Positions 13,561-25,803 of a stretch of DNA of 64,000 nt are shown here, one piece after another. This stretch comes from Syngnathus acus (lineage: Eukaryota > Chordata > Actinopteri > Syngnathiformes > Syngnathidae), in the NCBI RefSeq assembly GCF_901709675.1, contig NC_051087.1, positions 13,083,384 to 13,147,383 of the forward strand, given 5' to 3'. Positions within the stretch are counted from its first letter, which is position 1; each line of letters begins with the position of its first letter. The position numbers were made by a program, and so were the translations under genes. The notes under the pieces were generated by a model. The model was not told the DNA's origin. It made no database searches and saw nothing but the letters and a program-made list of their open reading frames with translations.

Positions 13561-14735
13561 CACATATACCTATGTATTGTATATAAAACGTTTTACGTAA
13601 TGACTTAGCACTGCTCATTAGGTCATCGTTAAGGCACATAAAGCCGTAACATAAAGTCACGTCGCCATTGCGTTGAAAGGAGAATACAGGAACATAGTGC
13701 CTGTGTCAAATGTCGTGTATTTTGCGCGGGCTAACTGACTTATTCAACGAAACGTGCAATGTCATTTCCCAGACAAATGTCACCACCTGCTGGCAAAAAG
13801 CACGTTGCGTTTTCAAGTTTTAAAAGAGTGAGCCTTCGGGTTAGTCATGAAACAAAATTGGAAAACTACAGTATTTAGACATCGTTATATCTAAAACAGT
13901 CATTTTACTCTTAAAAACATTTATCATATTCGAAGGCAGTTTTTTTTTTTTTTTAAATAATTTTTTGGTATTGATAGTTTTTTTTTTTCTTCTCCATAGT
14001 TTTGAAGCTTGCGTTCAATTTGTTTCGTGTTGTTCCAAATGTTTCTCTCAACACAAACAAGCATAGGCTGGTGACCATGTCTTGCTCACCTTATATAAAT
14101 CTCCTGGCATCACTACAAGTGATGCATTGAGTCTTAATGTGCAGGTAAAAAATGATCAGATTGTGTGGTCTTCATTAAACAATCACTATGCAAGATACCC
14201 CAAAATTTAAGTATTGTCAGCATTAAAAGCTTGGGGTCCAAAGTATTTTTTTTGCTTGTCAGGACCCTTGTATACAACAATACTTGTCAATAAAAAACAG
14301 TAAGCACTTGTTTTAGTCGCGCCTTTACCGTCACAAGTCATTAATGCTGTAGTGGTTCATGTCCAACTTCAGTGCAAGCAGCCTAGATTCAGTTCCCACT
14401 TTGTGACCCTGAACAGGATACGCAGTGTAGAAATTGGATGGTTTGATGGATAGACACCACAATGCACCTCAATTTGCATGACATTTAATTGTAATTACTT
14501 CATTATGTGCTCAAAATAAAAAAAACATTGTATAAACATATTCAATATACAGTAATACAAAAATAAATTTTAAAAACTGACTTCAAAAGTCACGTCAACT
14601 GGAGCGCCCATGTTTTGTGTAGACAATACAAAACTAACCCAGACATTTTGCTTTGTTGCTTTCCCCAAATACAAATTTGATACATGAGAATCCACTTAAA
14701 TATCTGCCGTAACTGAAGAATTGAAGACCAATCAG
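12998..14735. other. Intergenic region between coiled-coil and zinc-finger genes
   Basis: It contains a (TC)n/(TA)n microsatellite at 13515-13562 and T-rich runs near 13940 and 13980. The sequence just left of 14736 should be the 3' UTR of the minus-strand zinc-finger gene. I see no gene here. Confidence 0.5.
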
Positions 14736-17700
14736 TTACGGTCTGTCTTGCTGATATGGGCTCAGTGACAGGAAGAGTGTTTTCAGGACTGAATTTGAAG
14801 TTGCTGGTGATGAAGAACCTACTAAATGAAAAAGACAACTTGCATCACAACTCATCAGTTTCTCATCATGGTGTTCATGAGCATTCTGTTGGGTCTTCTT
14901 ACCAATGGAAGGAGCATCGCTTTGAGCGGTATCTGAGGAAAGAGCTGCTGGCTGGTACAAACGATTTGGTTGAGACATGGATGGTGGCGAGTGGAAACCG
15001 AGAGGGGTGGCAAATAGGCCGAAGAGAGAACTAGCACGAGGCTGGTCTGGTTCAGCGGTCGTTTTTATGGGATCTTGGCATTTGACGTTAGTAGACTTGG
15101 GAGAAGCTGTCAAGTTGCGGGTTATGGATGAAATTGTTGAATTCTGAGCGTCATGGATGCTTCTTGCAAAAAGGCTTTTAAATGGCGTTTGCAAGGTTTT
15201 ATAAGGTGCAGACACGCTAAGGCAGTCAGTTTTACAATGTGTTGTAGTTCCACTAGAACAATGTACCTTTGGCGCCTCGGAAGTGAGAGTAGATTGTGTG
15301 TGACACTGCAGAGGAAGGTGATTGTTTTCTGAGAAGGGGCTGGCAAGTGCAGCGGGAACCGAAGCACTCTCTTTGAACTGTGTGGACCTCTGAGATGACG
15401 GACTAAGGGAATGGAAATCATGCACCTGACGGGACTTGGAGGGTGGTGAGTGTTTCTGAGGAGATATCAGGTGAGGGGGGCTTGAAAAAAGGCTTTGTAA
15501 GCCCCGCTTGGAGGACTTGAGCTGTTGAGCACTGTCTGTTGTTAGATGCTGGGTTTTGTCTCTTCTCGGACCCTGAAGAGGGCTCCTAGGTCTTGTGTGT
15601 TCTGCTCTCATGTTTTCTGGAGACTCCTCTGCTTCTGTGACTTTTGAAGTCGTAGTAGGCGCTGCCGTATCGTCACAATGACTGTCTTGAGCCACTTTGA
15701 GGGCTGTTGTATTTTTCAAAGTCTCTCTCAGCACTTTGTTTTGTGTACCTAATAAATTGGAAGCTTTGTTATTTGGGCTTGCGGAACTCCGCTCGTCTGC
15801 TGGAGTGTAAGATACGACCTGAAGCGTTGGTGCAGCATTGGTAGGTGAGCCACTCCAAGTTGAGCTATCTGTGGATGTAGATGCTCTGAGGACAACATTA
15901 ACTGAGTAAGGGACCTCACAATGATTTTCTGAGTCACTGCAACCAGGGGAAGTGGGAAGGACAGGGATGATAGTCGGATTTGGACTTATGTGAGTTTTGA
16001 AGACGCCGGACGACTGAAGGCCCAGGACTGCTTCAACAGAATATAAAACTGGTGGCTCAGGACTGAGGTTACTTGACAGAGACTGGCAAGCTGGTTCACA
16101 TGGCTGACCATCTTCTTGAGTGACATCATCTACTTCTTCACTCTGACATGTTTCCTCATTATTTGCATTTGAGGTGGCACTGTTATAAAAGTTGAACCTG
16201 GAAAAAGAAAACAATTCTTTTATTGTGAGTCCAGCTGCAGATGCAATTCTACATATTGGGTTAGCACATACTTGAAGGGCTGTTCTATGTTATCAGACGC
16301 CTTATTTTCTTCTTCGAGATTGGGTGCTTGCGTGACCTCCGGCTCATCTACTGTCACGGACTGAACTGAAGACTGCTCAGTTTTCTTGGCAAGCTCCATT
16401 TCATATTCCATAAACTGCAGAAAAAGAAATGGTTAGTAGTTTGGAAGTTGTGAAATTGCAAGAAGTACGCAACTGCGCACCCTTTGGGAATATTGCATTT
16501 CGGCATAAATTGGTCATAAAATGTGATCTGATTTTCATCTAATGGACACCATTTTCTTGAAGCAATACCACACAATTATGTTGACATGTTTTTTTGTTTT
16601 CTGGAAGTCATTAGATTTTTCTTCACATCACAATGCACTTGCCACGCGAAGGGAGAGTAGCAGCAGTGCGAATCTGCCATACTATGGACTGATGAACATC
16701 AAAACTTGACCCTTGTCACCGTTTCCACCTTCGTACAAGTGAGTAGTTCTGAACTGTAGGTGTTCTGATGACATTTTAGATAAGTCCTGGTTTGGACAGG
16801 GCAACCAGCATCTCCAATCTTATCATTCATCGGATAGTAGTTTTGATGAGTCGAGACTGACTAATCTAAATGATTGTTTGGCGTTAAACGTACCGCGCTT
16901 GTCTTTTGTTGTGACTTGTGATTAGGCTCAGATCAAAATTGATGATAAATCTATGGATGAATCAATGTCAGGGTTTTTCCTATTTATTTTTGCAATTGAA
17001 AGGTGAACAAAGCAAACTTCATACACCCACCTCATTCAGCAATTTCATGGTGATGTCATTAAGCGGCTCATGAGAAAACCTACAGTCGTCTCCTTTAGAG
17101 CACTTTCCCTTTTTATGGAAAAATTTGCATGGGAAAGACCGTGCATAGCTGTTAAGGAAAATATTAAAACGTAAACACTTTGGCCTCTACCCTAATGTGA
17201 AACTTGACCCAAACAGCAGGTCCGCGTAGGCTATGCTACATTTTACCGAAGCGTCTTTACCTGTAGTGGAGTCCACTATGACTTTGTTTTGGCTAAAGCA
17301 AAGGATATTGTGCATAAACGGGCATTTCTCCCCTTTCATGCAGGCTCCCTGCATGTAATACTTGCAACGCGTTTTGACGAGATCGTTCTCAGGCTCAATG
17401 TGTTGCATTTGACAGTTGTCACCCTGCAACAAGAGGAAGAGAATACAGCAATTTATCAACACCTTACATACTGAAGTTTTGTTGGATATCAGTTTCCAGT
17501 ACATCACCCACCTTGATGCACTTTCCATGAAGAAAATGTCGGCAAACCATTTGTTCATTCACCAACAAAATATTCTGTTCCTTAAACTCTTCTGTGAAAT
17601 ATTTGACTGGCTAAAAAGAGAAAGAACTTTAAGAATGGCAGTAAATTCAGCCACTTGAATCTGTCACAATTATAAATCTCACCCGAGTCTTAATTCTGTT

Positions 17701-19074
17701 CTGTATATGATTTCTGCGTTCTGTTCTGTCTGCAGGTTTCCTTGAACTTTTTGTCTGATGGCGTCCCCCTCCATTTTGAGGCTGTCCTCGCTTCTGCTGT
17801 CGACCTTTCTGCTGCTTGGTCTGTTTTGTCTGTTGTTGCCGGTTGCCATTGTGGTTTGTTTGAAATTTGGGGCCACTGTAACTGACCTGATTGGCACAGT
17901 TATATGGTGACCCCTTGGTGAAGCCAGCCCTTTTATTCTTGTGGTCAGTGAGCTGCACGTGATAGTCAAACGACTTGGAATAATCTTGGGTGTCCAAATC
18001 GGGCTTGCTTGCCTGTGTCCAGTTACGTTGCTTCTGTGAAAGGAATGTGAGGGTTATCACTTTACAGTGGAAAATTCTCACAGCACCCCACCAAAAAAAT
18101 GTCACAATTATATACTGTAAACGAATATAATCATCTCTTGTCAATTTAGGGCTGTTTAGTTGAACTCAAGATTACACACAGTGTATGAAAGACACTTTCT
18201 CCCTCATTGTCCAACACGAACTCGTACAATTTTTGTTGTTCTAACTAAGCCAGCTGAAATTATCAAAGGTATGTGCTGAATTTTGGGACAATGAGAGAAG
18301 GATTTGTGTCAGCAATTTTTCATGACTTTCTTTCCAAGTCAGAAGTATGGATACATTGCTTTAGCTTTGTAAATCAAATGGCCTACGTGAAATGTTTTGT
18401 ATATGCTTACACAAATATACTGTACTAGTAGAAATTGTGGCCAATTTCCCCTGACGGAACTGGTGTAATCAAGTTTGGAGGCTTCCTTGCTCACACATGC
18501 CTTTTCAGGTCTGCTAATAAATGTTGAACACGACTGAGATTCTGCTCTGTGACGGCCATTCCATGAAAACATTGACTTTAGATGTTCTTAAGACACTTTG
18601 CAACCAGTTTGGCAGTATGTTTTACGTCGTTGCCCATTTCTGAACCATTTGCACCCAAGATTTAAGATGTTGTTTAATTATGTCCACGTTTATTTTGTCA
18701 ATGCACCAGTCCCTCCTGCAGCAACTCAAACCCACAAGAAAATCTATCAATCAAGAGAGAAAGTTAGTGAACAGCATCAGTGTGACCCTAATGTGATAAT
18801 ACTGTAAAATTTGAGCATTTAGTTAACATTTAAATGATGCCGTCTGCTCTTAACAAGCTCTTCACTCTTTCGCAAGGACTAAGACAAAAGCAGCCGTTTG
18901 ACCGTCTGACGCAGCATTAATATGCAAAATATTAAAGTACATTTAGATTGTGGTTAAATGCTAATGCTTGTGAGGTTTTACACGGTTTAACATACCTTTG
19001 TATGGGGACCAGGTTGCTCACCCTCGCTCGTCCTCTTTTTGCTTGTAGTACTTTGAACCTTGTCAATGTCGCCC
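14736..19074 (-). CDS. CCCH zinc-finger protein, ZC3H4/6/8 family (ZC3H8-like)
   Basis: Minus-strand exons are: 19074-18996, 18033-17683, 17610-17512, 17423 to about 17300, 17148-17031, 16414-16272 and 16197-14736 (stop at 14738-14736). Three consecutive CCCH fingers are visible: CRHFLHGKCIKGDNCQMQH (split by an intron), CKYYMQGACMKGEKCPFMH and CKFFHKKGKCSKGDDCRFSH, the last followed by EPLNDITMKLLNE. This triple-finger block with that tail is diagnostic of the ZC3H4/6/8 family of nuclear RNA-associated proteins. Upstream is a Lys/Gln/Arg-rich basic segment. Downstream is an unusually long Ser/Thr/Pro-rich terminal exon of about 487 codons. The first coding exon and start codon are not secure. 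The donor after finger 2 does not match the phase of the next acceptor in any obvious way, so a splice or sequence error remains there. Fragments of this gene recur at 45138-45532 and 53384-53688. Confidence 0.8.
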
Positions 19075-19561
19075 CTTATAAGAAATGGATGAGTTAAAAG
19101 TAGCATTAGCGAGGCTTAATGTAAAAGTGTATCAAATGCAAACTTAAATACGAAGGTTGCCGCTACTACCTGACTGTAAAAGACGTCGCATCACTTCCAG
19201 AAAGACTCGCGAAGAGGTTTGTGAAAGACATTATGACAAAAACAAAATAATGTCTTTCAGTTTACGTCGCATTACGTTTCCGATTTGGTCTTGTCCCGTA
19301 AATTTGGCGTCACAAAGCTTTGCTGCGTTCGTGGTCCCTCGGAATGTTTTCGTTTTAATTGAAATGAGTTCAAACTGCGAGCAATATCTGTGGTGATTAC
19401 AGAAACATAAATAGGGCTGCATGTAAAAAATAAGATTAAGTGTATTAAGTAATAAGTAGAAAGAATTAAATGTTCAGCTAAGAAATTACATTGATTGGGT
19501 AACACATGCCAATATACTTGTTTGTTTCAAAGGGGTCAGTACAGAACAACATGCTTTATTT

Positions 19562-19594
<33 letters not shown>
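19075..19594. other. Upstream region of the zinc-finger gene
   Basis: It should hold the 5' end of the minus-strand zinc-finger gene. A short exon-like stretch with an ATG lies near 19190, but its phase does not fit the next exon. A (TA)n run follows at 19564-19593. Confidence 0.4.
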
Positions 19595-19597
<3 letters not shown>

Positions 19598-20360
19598 GGG
19601 TGTAAATCGCGGGTTTTGTCACGATACGATATTATATCGATACAAAGGATCACGATAGGATTATTGCCGATATCTTAAAGCCTGCTGTGATTCATTCACG
19701 ATACATCACGATATAGTGCTCCACGATCGATATTTTTTTTTTTTTTTTTTAAATTAAAAATATAGAACAATATCCTGATTTATAACAATTCATACGCAAA
19801 ATCAACAAGGTACTGCAAACTCTTTATTTAGGAAATTACAAGAGTATTGTAGTATACAAAGTGCTTATTTTAACACTGAACTTTATCGAATTCCTATATT
19901 TTTTCTCATATAAGTAAAGAAAAATGAATATTCTTTCTTTTTTTGTAATACCATTAACTTTAAAGTGCATTACTGAACTATTTATTTACAATCATTTTAA
20001 TTGTCCGTTGAGCCATCTTTTCTTTGGAATCCAAAGTGCTTCCAAACGAATGACTTGAAGCCCAAAGGGGAGCGAATTTCCTCGTCTTCTTGGACACTAG
20101 CCATAGCACCAGCCCAGGAGCCGCGTAGTTGTCGGCTCCCCTTTCACGTGCCTGCTCTGCTCACAACACAGCACGCCGCGCACTGCTCCCGAAAAGAGGA
20201 AGCAAGCAACAATGAACTGGATTTCAAAATAAAGTCGCGTCTAATGTCCGAGGTCAAACACGGCGATATAAATCGATGTTTACGTTTAGCATCGATGCCA
20301 ATAAATCGTAGAGCATTATATCGATTAATCGATGTGTGTCGATGAATCGTTACACCCCTA
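19595..20360. mobile_element. hAT-like MITE with TAGGGGTGTAA inverted ends
   Basis: It starts TAGGGGTGTAAATCG and ends CGATGAATCGTTACACCCCTA. The terminal inverted repeat TAGGGGTGTAA is perfect, and subterminal ATCGAT-rich motifs are mirrored. It sits inside a TA microsatellite, so its target duplication cannot be defined. Confidence 0.8.
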
Positions 20361-20424
20361 ATATATATATATATATATATATATATAGTATATATAAATT
20401 AATATTATATATATATAATATACA

Positions 20425-20737
20425 CATATGTACATCTGTTTAGGGACTGTGTGGCACGATGTGGCCGACCAATGGCACTTAAGTTGCTCATCCCTCACCT
20501 ATTTGATATATATATATTATATATATTTGTTTTTGGGTTATGGAAGTGGATCTTCTATACATGATTTGAGAAATGTAGTGTAATGGAAAAGAAAATACAA
20601 GATTTTGCATGTATGCACATATTTTGTCCATAATTCAAATGGCATTTCGACATATGTACATCTGTTTAGGGACTGTGTGGCACGATGTGGCCGACCAATG
20701 GCACTTAAGTTGCTCATCCCTCACCTATTTGATATAT
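20425..20737. repeat. Pair of 87-bp direct repeats
   Basis: The blocks 20425-20511 and 20651-20737 are essentially identical. Both run from CATATGTACATCTG through GGCACGATGTGGCC to CCTATTTGATATAT and are separated by about 140 bp of unrelated sequence. No coding potential is evident. Confidence 0.9.
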
Positions 20738-21568
20738 TTGCTGACACTTTGGAGACTTACTCAAATTTGAGCCATTGGAAATTAGAAGTTCAATACGTTT
20801 AGATTCATCTTCATGTTGTCCTTGGACTCAAGTTGGCTCACAAAAGGTGATTCTTGGTGCTTTGCTGCACTATCAAGGGGACGACACTGTAAAACATGCA
20901 GTGGCGTTAAAGTGTAACGCAACAAAATTATACTCGTCATGGCTACCATGTCTCATCACAACATCAAGTATTTTAAAACGCTGAATGATTATTGTCTTCC
21001 TCTATACTGGTTTAATAATGGCAATACATACTGTAATCACGAAGTTGCAAATCATTTCTACTGTACTGTTACACAGTTGCAAATAATACTGGTACTCTTG
21101 AACGTTGGCGGGTTAACTTGATTGACCCTGGACAAGATCTGCTTCTTTTAAAATCGTTTTGTCAAATAAAGACCATCATAAGTATTAAAACACACACATC
21201 AGATACAAAGACTAATGCAACTCTCTTAGTGTTCCATTTAACAAAAAAATTAATTGCAAACATTTCTTTGGCATTTGGCTTACTGTATTCCCTGTTTCCA
21301 TGGTACATACTATTGTTATTTTGGCGATACCTCACTGGACCAGGAGCACACCTGACCAACTGAGAAAACTTCCCCAAACCTAACAAGAGTTGTGAGTTTG
21401 TTTTAAATAAGTGAGACTACAGTAAATCTAATGAAATCAGACTGAACAGTGCACTGTATGAATGCGTGCCATTAATCACAGAGTGATTACAAGTTCTGCA
21501 AGACAAAACCTGGACTTTGTTCCTCCACATGTGAGGTTGTCCTGACGTCTGCATGCTCAAAGTTCAGG
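20738..21568. other. Intergenic sequence upstream of PLA2G12B
   Basis: About 830 bp with no supported feature. The last part should contain the PLA2G12B promoter and 5' UTR. No convincing TATA box is visible. Confidence 0.4.
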
Positions 21569-21625
21569 TTGTGCGGTTTCACTACTCAGCTTTTAGTTTG
21601 CGCGCTGAACTGTATGAGGTGCAGG

Positions 21626-23235
21626 ATGACCCGTTTGGCCCTCATTTCTACCCTCCTGCTCCTGTTGCTGAGCAGTGCAGTCACTCAAGAAACCGAGGAA
21701 ACTGTCGCAGCAGCATCACCTCCAACTCCGGCATCCAATGGCAAGGAGGAAGACGACACAGACTGGGGCCTGAACTCTCTGAGAGGCGGCTTTGAGGCTG
21801 CTACCGGTTACTTTGACTCAATTCTGGAGTTCATGGGTGGACGGGATGGACTCTGCCAGTACCGCTGCCGATATGGTGAAGTAGATTTGATGCACAAAGT
21901 AACATAGAATGTGGGTCAGTTGATCCAGCGTTGTCAGAGCTTTGCTGTCTTGAAGTGATAAACGTTTAATATTGGCATTGTTTTATCAGTGTTAGCGTTC
22001 AGGAGTTAATTTGGTCATGCTGATCAGATGAAGACAATGATACATATATACATACACCACAGTGACAACCTATAATTTTTATCAAGTTAAAAAATAGTAC
22101 AACACCCTTTTACAGGGCGCCTGATATTATCAATGTTGTTATCATCTGGGAGGGTCAGAAAATGGACTGTGACCTCAGCTGATAGCAAGATGGTTTCATG
22201 CTGTTATCTGATTTTTCAAGACGTGTTTGACCCCACGAAATATTTATATACGTACATGTGATGTTGGATTTTTCACCTTTCTCAGGTAATCCTCCAATTC
22301 CACGTCCTGGGTATCAGATGCCTGAGCCTGATGGGTGCAGCTCATATTTCTTTGGTCTCCCTGTTCCAGAGGGGGTATGCATTTGTTGACCTAAAAATGT
22401 CATCAAAACCAGTTTTCAAATGACCTGATTCAAAACTTAATCTTACAGTCATTCATGGTGTATGATTACGGCAACCTTTTGTTGTGCCCTAGATGGATAT
22501 GGGAATCCCCGCCATGACCAAGTGCTGCAACCAGCTGGACATGTGTTATGATACCTGTGGCTCAAACAAGTACCGTTGTGACTCCAAGTTCCGCTGGTGC
22601 CTCCAGAGCATCTGTACCGACCTCAAGAAGAGCCTTGGTTTCGTGTCCAAAGTTGAAGGTTGGTATCCTCTCTTCATACCATTTCCTCATACAATACTCA
22701 CCTTGTTGAATGTTTGAGGACCATTTGTTGCATTGTAAAAGAAACACACACAAAAAACTGGCTTCTCTTAAATCTAAGTTGCTGAATGATGTCTAACATT
22801 TCTATTTCTTTGTAAGTCACTGATGGTTAAATCAGAGCAATCCAATAAATGGGTTGCTTTTAAATGCTTTCAATAAGTTGACAAACAATTTGTGCTCAAG
22901 AGTTGTTGTTTTTTTAATCCATAAATGAGGGGAACGGTATTTGTTTTTTTCAGGATTATTACCCACTGCTTAACAAAACAAGAGCTAAAACAGCCTACTG
23001 AATCACCATTAAGGCCCAGTAATGAGTTTAAAATTGCAGTGTTTTCTGGCAGGTACTGTTGATAATGCTGCTGGAAAGACTGACTTCCACTCTTGTCCGT
23101 TACTTTCTCTCATCAGCATGTGAAACGGTGGCAGACACTTTGTTCAACACAGTGTGGACTCTGGGCTGCAGACCCTACATGAACAGCCAGAGAGCATCAT
23201 GCTATTGCCAAGGAGAAGAGAAAGATGAACTCTAA
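21626..23235 (+). CDS. pla2g12b: Group XIIB secretory phospholipase A2-like protein (inactive)
   Basis: Four exons: 21626-21875, 22286-22374, 22493-22658 and 23117-23235, joined in phases 1, 0 and 1. The ATG at 21626 gives [20 protein letters not shown], a clean signal peptide; in-frame ATGs at 21614 and 21569 lie upstream. Family hallmarks are [39 protein letters not shown] and [16 protein letters not shown]. Active sPLA2 enzymes carry CCxxHDxC. Here the His is Leu (CCNQLDMC), the known feature of group XIIB, so the protein should be catalytically dead. Established work links vertebrate PLA2G12B to triglyceride-rich lipoprotein assembly in the secretory pathway of liver and gut. The protein ends in KDEL, a canonical ER-retrieval signal consistent with an ER-resident role. 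A broken second copy lies at 53830-54590. Confidence 0.95.
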
Positions 23236-24414
23236 CCTATACCATATTACTATGAAGAAGACAGTGGAAGTTGCAGTAGCATATCAAAAGTACTATTAAG
23301 TACACTAGTATAAGTGGTATTGCAATGAACAGCTGCAATGGTATTTTTCGAATGACAATATTGTTGTATTTTCAAACTATTGCTGTGCTCTATCAGCAAT
23401 GCTGTTTATTTATGCTTCTAGGTGGGGATAACAATCATAACATGACATTCGTTTTGTTCCAAATACCTTTTAAAAGTGTATTGTATTGACAGTGCTGTAG
23501 ATAAACTGCATAGCGTACGCTCGAAATAACCTTTGCTAACTATATTGAACTTCCGTTTGCTTTAATTTCACTTTTAGCAACGAGCTTTTTCATCCATTCA
23601 TTTATTTGTTTTTGTTCAACGGATTACCTGCCATTCACTGGGTGGACGGGTCATTGGCCAGAAATTGAGGCTAGGCTGGTTAAGGAAGAGAAAAGAAGCC
23701 ATGTTCTAACTTCTTTTACCACTCCCTTATTTGGGCAATAACTAAGCCACTCATAACATGCATAACATGCTTAGAAAACATTCAGTCACCAGTAAGCCCT
23801 AATTTCTTCTAATAATATCATTAAAATCCAGCTTTTAAGATGTTTGTCTCCTGATCTCTAGTCATTGTGTCCTTCCATTTGTCATACAAACTATTTTAAA
23901 AGCACTTTTTGCAAGGGTTAACTTGAGACGCAAAAAGTAGCGAGGGTTGCGCACGTCCTGAATGTTGATTGTTCGGTCGGGTTCATTCGTATTCACGAAG
24001 CCGTTCACAAGACTTTTGCATTTTAATAGGCGTCAACATATTTTCTTATCGTAAGAAACTGTTTGCAACCTTTTAGGAATCCTGACACAATTCACAAGAT
24101 GCACAAACAGTGAGTTCAGCTCTGTGAGTTGCCATGGTTCCAGAACCAGATGTGGCGCTTTCATCCTTCTGTTCTTCTTCTCGTGTATTATTTTATTTCA
24201 ATTTAAGTTACAGTAGTTGGTTGGTTTTCTAAATGATGTTGTAAGATTATGGTGCTGAACCATTTTTAGATGTTTATTTTGGGTCATCGAAAATGTTCGT
24301 TGCAAGCGACGATGTGTGAAACCCGACGCCAAGACTGTAAATCCAAGAAAAAAAAAACGTTTCTGAATAATATACAATGGTAAATGTTTATGCTACATGA
24401 ACTATATTAAAAAC
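23236..24414. other. Intergenic region between PLA2G12B and the light-chain cluster
   Basis: No gene was found. The sequence is repeated in the second unit at about 54591-57360, and comparison shows exactly where a hAT-like element (after 23948) and a LINE (at about 24188) inserted in that copy. Confidence 0.6.
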
Positions 24415-24500
24415 AGCTAGAATTTGCAATTTCTGTAGAAATTGCGTGTGAAGGCGAAGAAGCTGAATAAAAACTTGGGGAATGCTACAGAATTATGTCA
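24415..24500. repeat. Dispersed ~80-bp repeat, three copies in window
   Basis: The block around GCAATTTCTGTAGAAATTGC, followed by GTGTGAAGGC(G/A)AAGAAGCTG, occurs here, at about 60740-60825 (the segmental copy) and, more diverged, at about 41500-41580 just after the mosaic lectin gene. The core is an imperfect palindrome. Origin unknown. Confidence 0.6.
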
Positions 24501-24845
24501 AATGATACTGACAGTCACAGTCACGCTGCCACCACCGTCCTGAACTTGTCTCTCTTAACAATGTCCGCCAACGTCACTCGCCACCAATCCAATAACCTGT
24601 ATGTAATCCCCCTCGGGCACAATGTTACTGTTGTGACAGCTAAAAATCAGTAGAAGATTTGTGGTGATGTGTATTTTTATGAGGACATTTTTTTATATGT
24701 TATATTGTAATAAATAGTTCAATATACATAAATAGTCTTGAATTAAACTTGAATTCTGACCGGTTATGTTGAGCAATCTTCTGTCTTCTGCTTTTCACTT
24801 GCCACCTTCTACAGACCACTTTCACTTCTCTCAAAAGTCCAAGGA

Positions 24846-24873
24846 GGTTTTTGTACGTCTCTGAGTCACCGTG
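24846..24873 (-). promoter_or_regulatory. V-segment recombination signal, 12-bp spacer
   Basis: Read on the minus strand directly after the V coding end: heptamer CACGGTG (24873-24867), 12-bp spacer (24866-24855) and nonamer ACAAAAACC (24854-24846). The nonamer is consensus and the heptamer differs at one base from CACAGTG. A 12-spacer at the V is the kappa-type arrangement and pairs with the 23-spacer signal in front of the J segment. Confidence 0.92.
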
Positions 24874-25341
24874 TCGACCTGCCATCGCCGTAGTAGGCGA
24901 AACAGTAGTATTCGGCCAGGTCATCTCTCTGGACACCACTGATGGTCAGAGTGTAGTCAGAGCCGGATCGAGTGCCGCTGAATCGAGATGGCGCGTTGGA
25001 GTATTTTGTTGATGCGTCGTAGATGAGCAGTTTGGGAGCCTGTCCAGGTTTCACTTGGTACCAACTGAGATCGTCACCAATGTTTTGACTCCCTGTGGCC
25101 CTGATGGTCACCCTTCCTCCGAGAGAGACAGACATGAGTCTGTCCGTCTGCCTCAGAAAATTCTGGGCAGAAGATCCTGAAATGAGATGAATGAGAACCC
25201 AACTGCCACCATGAAGCAACACCAAATGTCAAGTCAAACTAGTCATTCCTATGAAATATTCTGCTCTGACACCAAGTTTCAAAGCGTCTCACCAGGAATC
25301 AGCAGAGCCCAAAGGACAAGCGCAAGCGCGGAAGACCACAT
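24874..25341 (-). CDS. Immunoglobulin light-chain V segment (germline, unrearranged)
   Basis: The leader exon 25341-25293 encodes [17 protein letters not shown]. An intron follows, then the V exon 25176-24874. The V domain shows [41 protein letters not shown] and the J-proximal DLAEYYC. The conserved Trp, the second Cys and the [10 protein letters not shown] strand are typical of teleost kappa-like V segments. The first disulphide Cys is missing: the framework-1 codon reads Ala (VTIRATGSQ where VTIRCTG is usual), so the canonical intradomain disulphide cannot form. The segment is flanked by an octamer promoter upstream and a 12-signal downstream, so it is otherwise complete. It is transcribed opposite to J and C. 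A truncated copy lies at 61184-61412. Confidence 0.88.
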
Positions 25342-25412
25342 TCTGACTCGTAGTGCGAGTGGTGTTTGCGCAAAAGGAGTGCTGCAGACTTTTTGAAGAA
25401 GCGCAGAAGCTC

Positions 25413-25420
25413 ATGCAAAT
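25413..25420 (-). promoter_or_regulatory. Immunoglobulin octamer of the V promoter
   Basis: ATTTGCAT on the V-coding strand (ATGCAAAT on +), about 72 bp upstream of the leader ATG, which is the normal orientation and distance for a light-chain V promoter bound by Oct factors. Confidence 0.85.
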
Positions 25421-25795
25421 GAGGCTGCGAACGCAGCTGGCTTTGTGAAAGCGAGAAGATATCACTTCCTCCTTTTTTGGACTTTTCCACGTCTGAGTGC
25501 ATCAGTAGCTGCGCTGTACTTAGCAAAAATGAACATGGTTTTGCTCACAATCATCTTCATCGGGGTAGCGCGCAACAAACAAAACAATTGTCAATTTAGA
25601 CTAAATTTTAGAGCCATGATTCTCTGCTAGTGTTGGACGAGTTCCAATATTGTTACGCAGACGCCTTCTTGTGGCATGTGAGAGAATTACTGAAAGAAAT
25701 ACAATTAACATATCCGATGTTGACCGTTGTGGTAGTATTGGAGAGCAAACATTTTTTTGAGCTGATTCATCATGTTTTAGAGATGGCAGAGGCGC

Positions 25796-25803
25796 ATGCA
25801 AAT
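25796..25803. promoter_or_regulatory. Second octamer inside a diverged copy of the V promoter region
   Basis: ATGCAAAT again, within GCATGCAAATGAAGCTGCGAG, which resembles the 25411-25460 region (TCATGCAAATGAGGCTGCGAA). It lies about 107 bp upstream of the J nonamer. It may be a promoter relic from an earlier V duplication or a germline J promoter. Its copy in the second unit is at 61608-61615. Confidence 0.6.
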
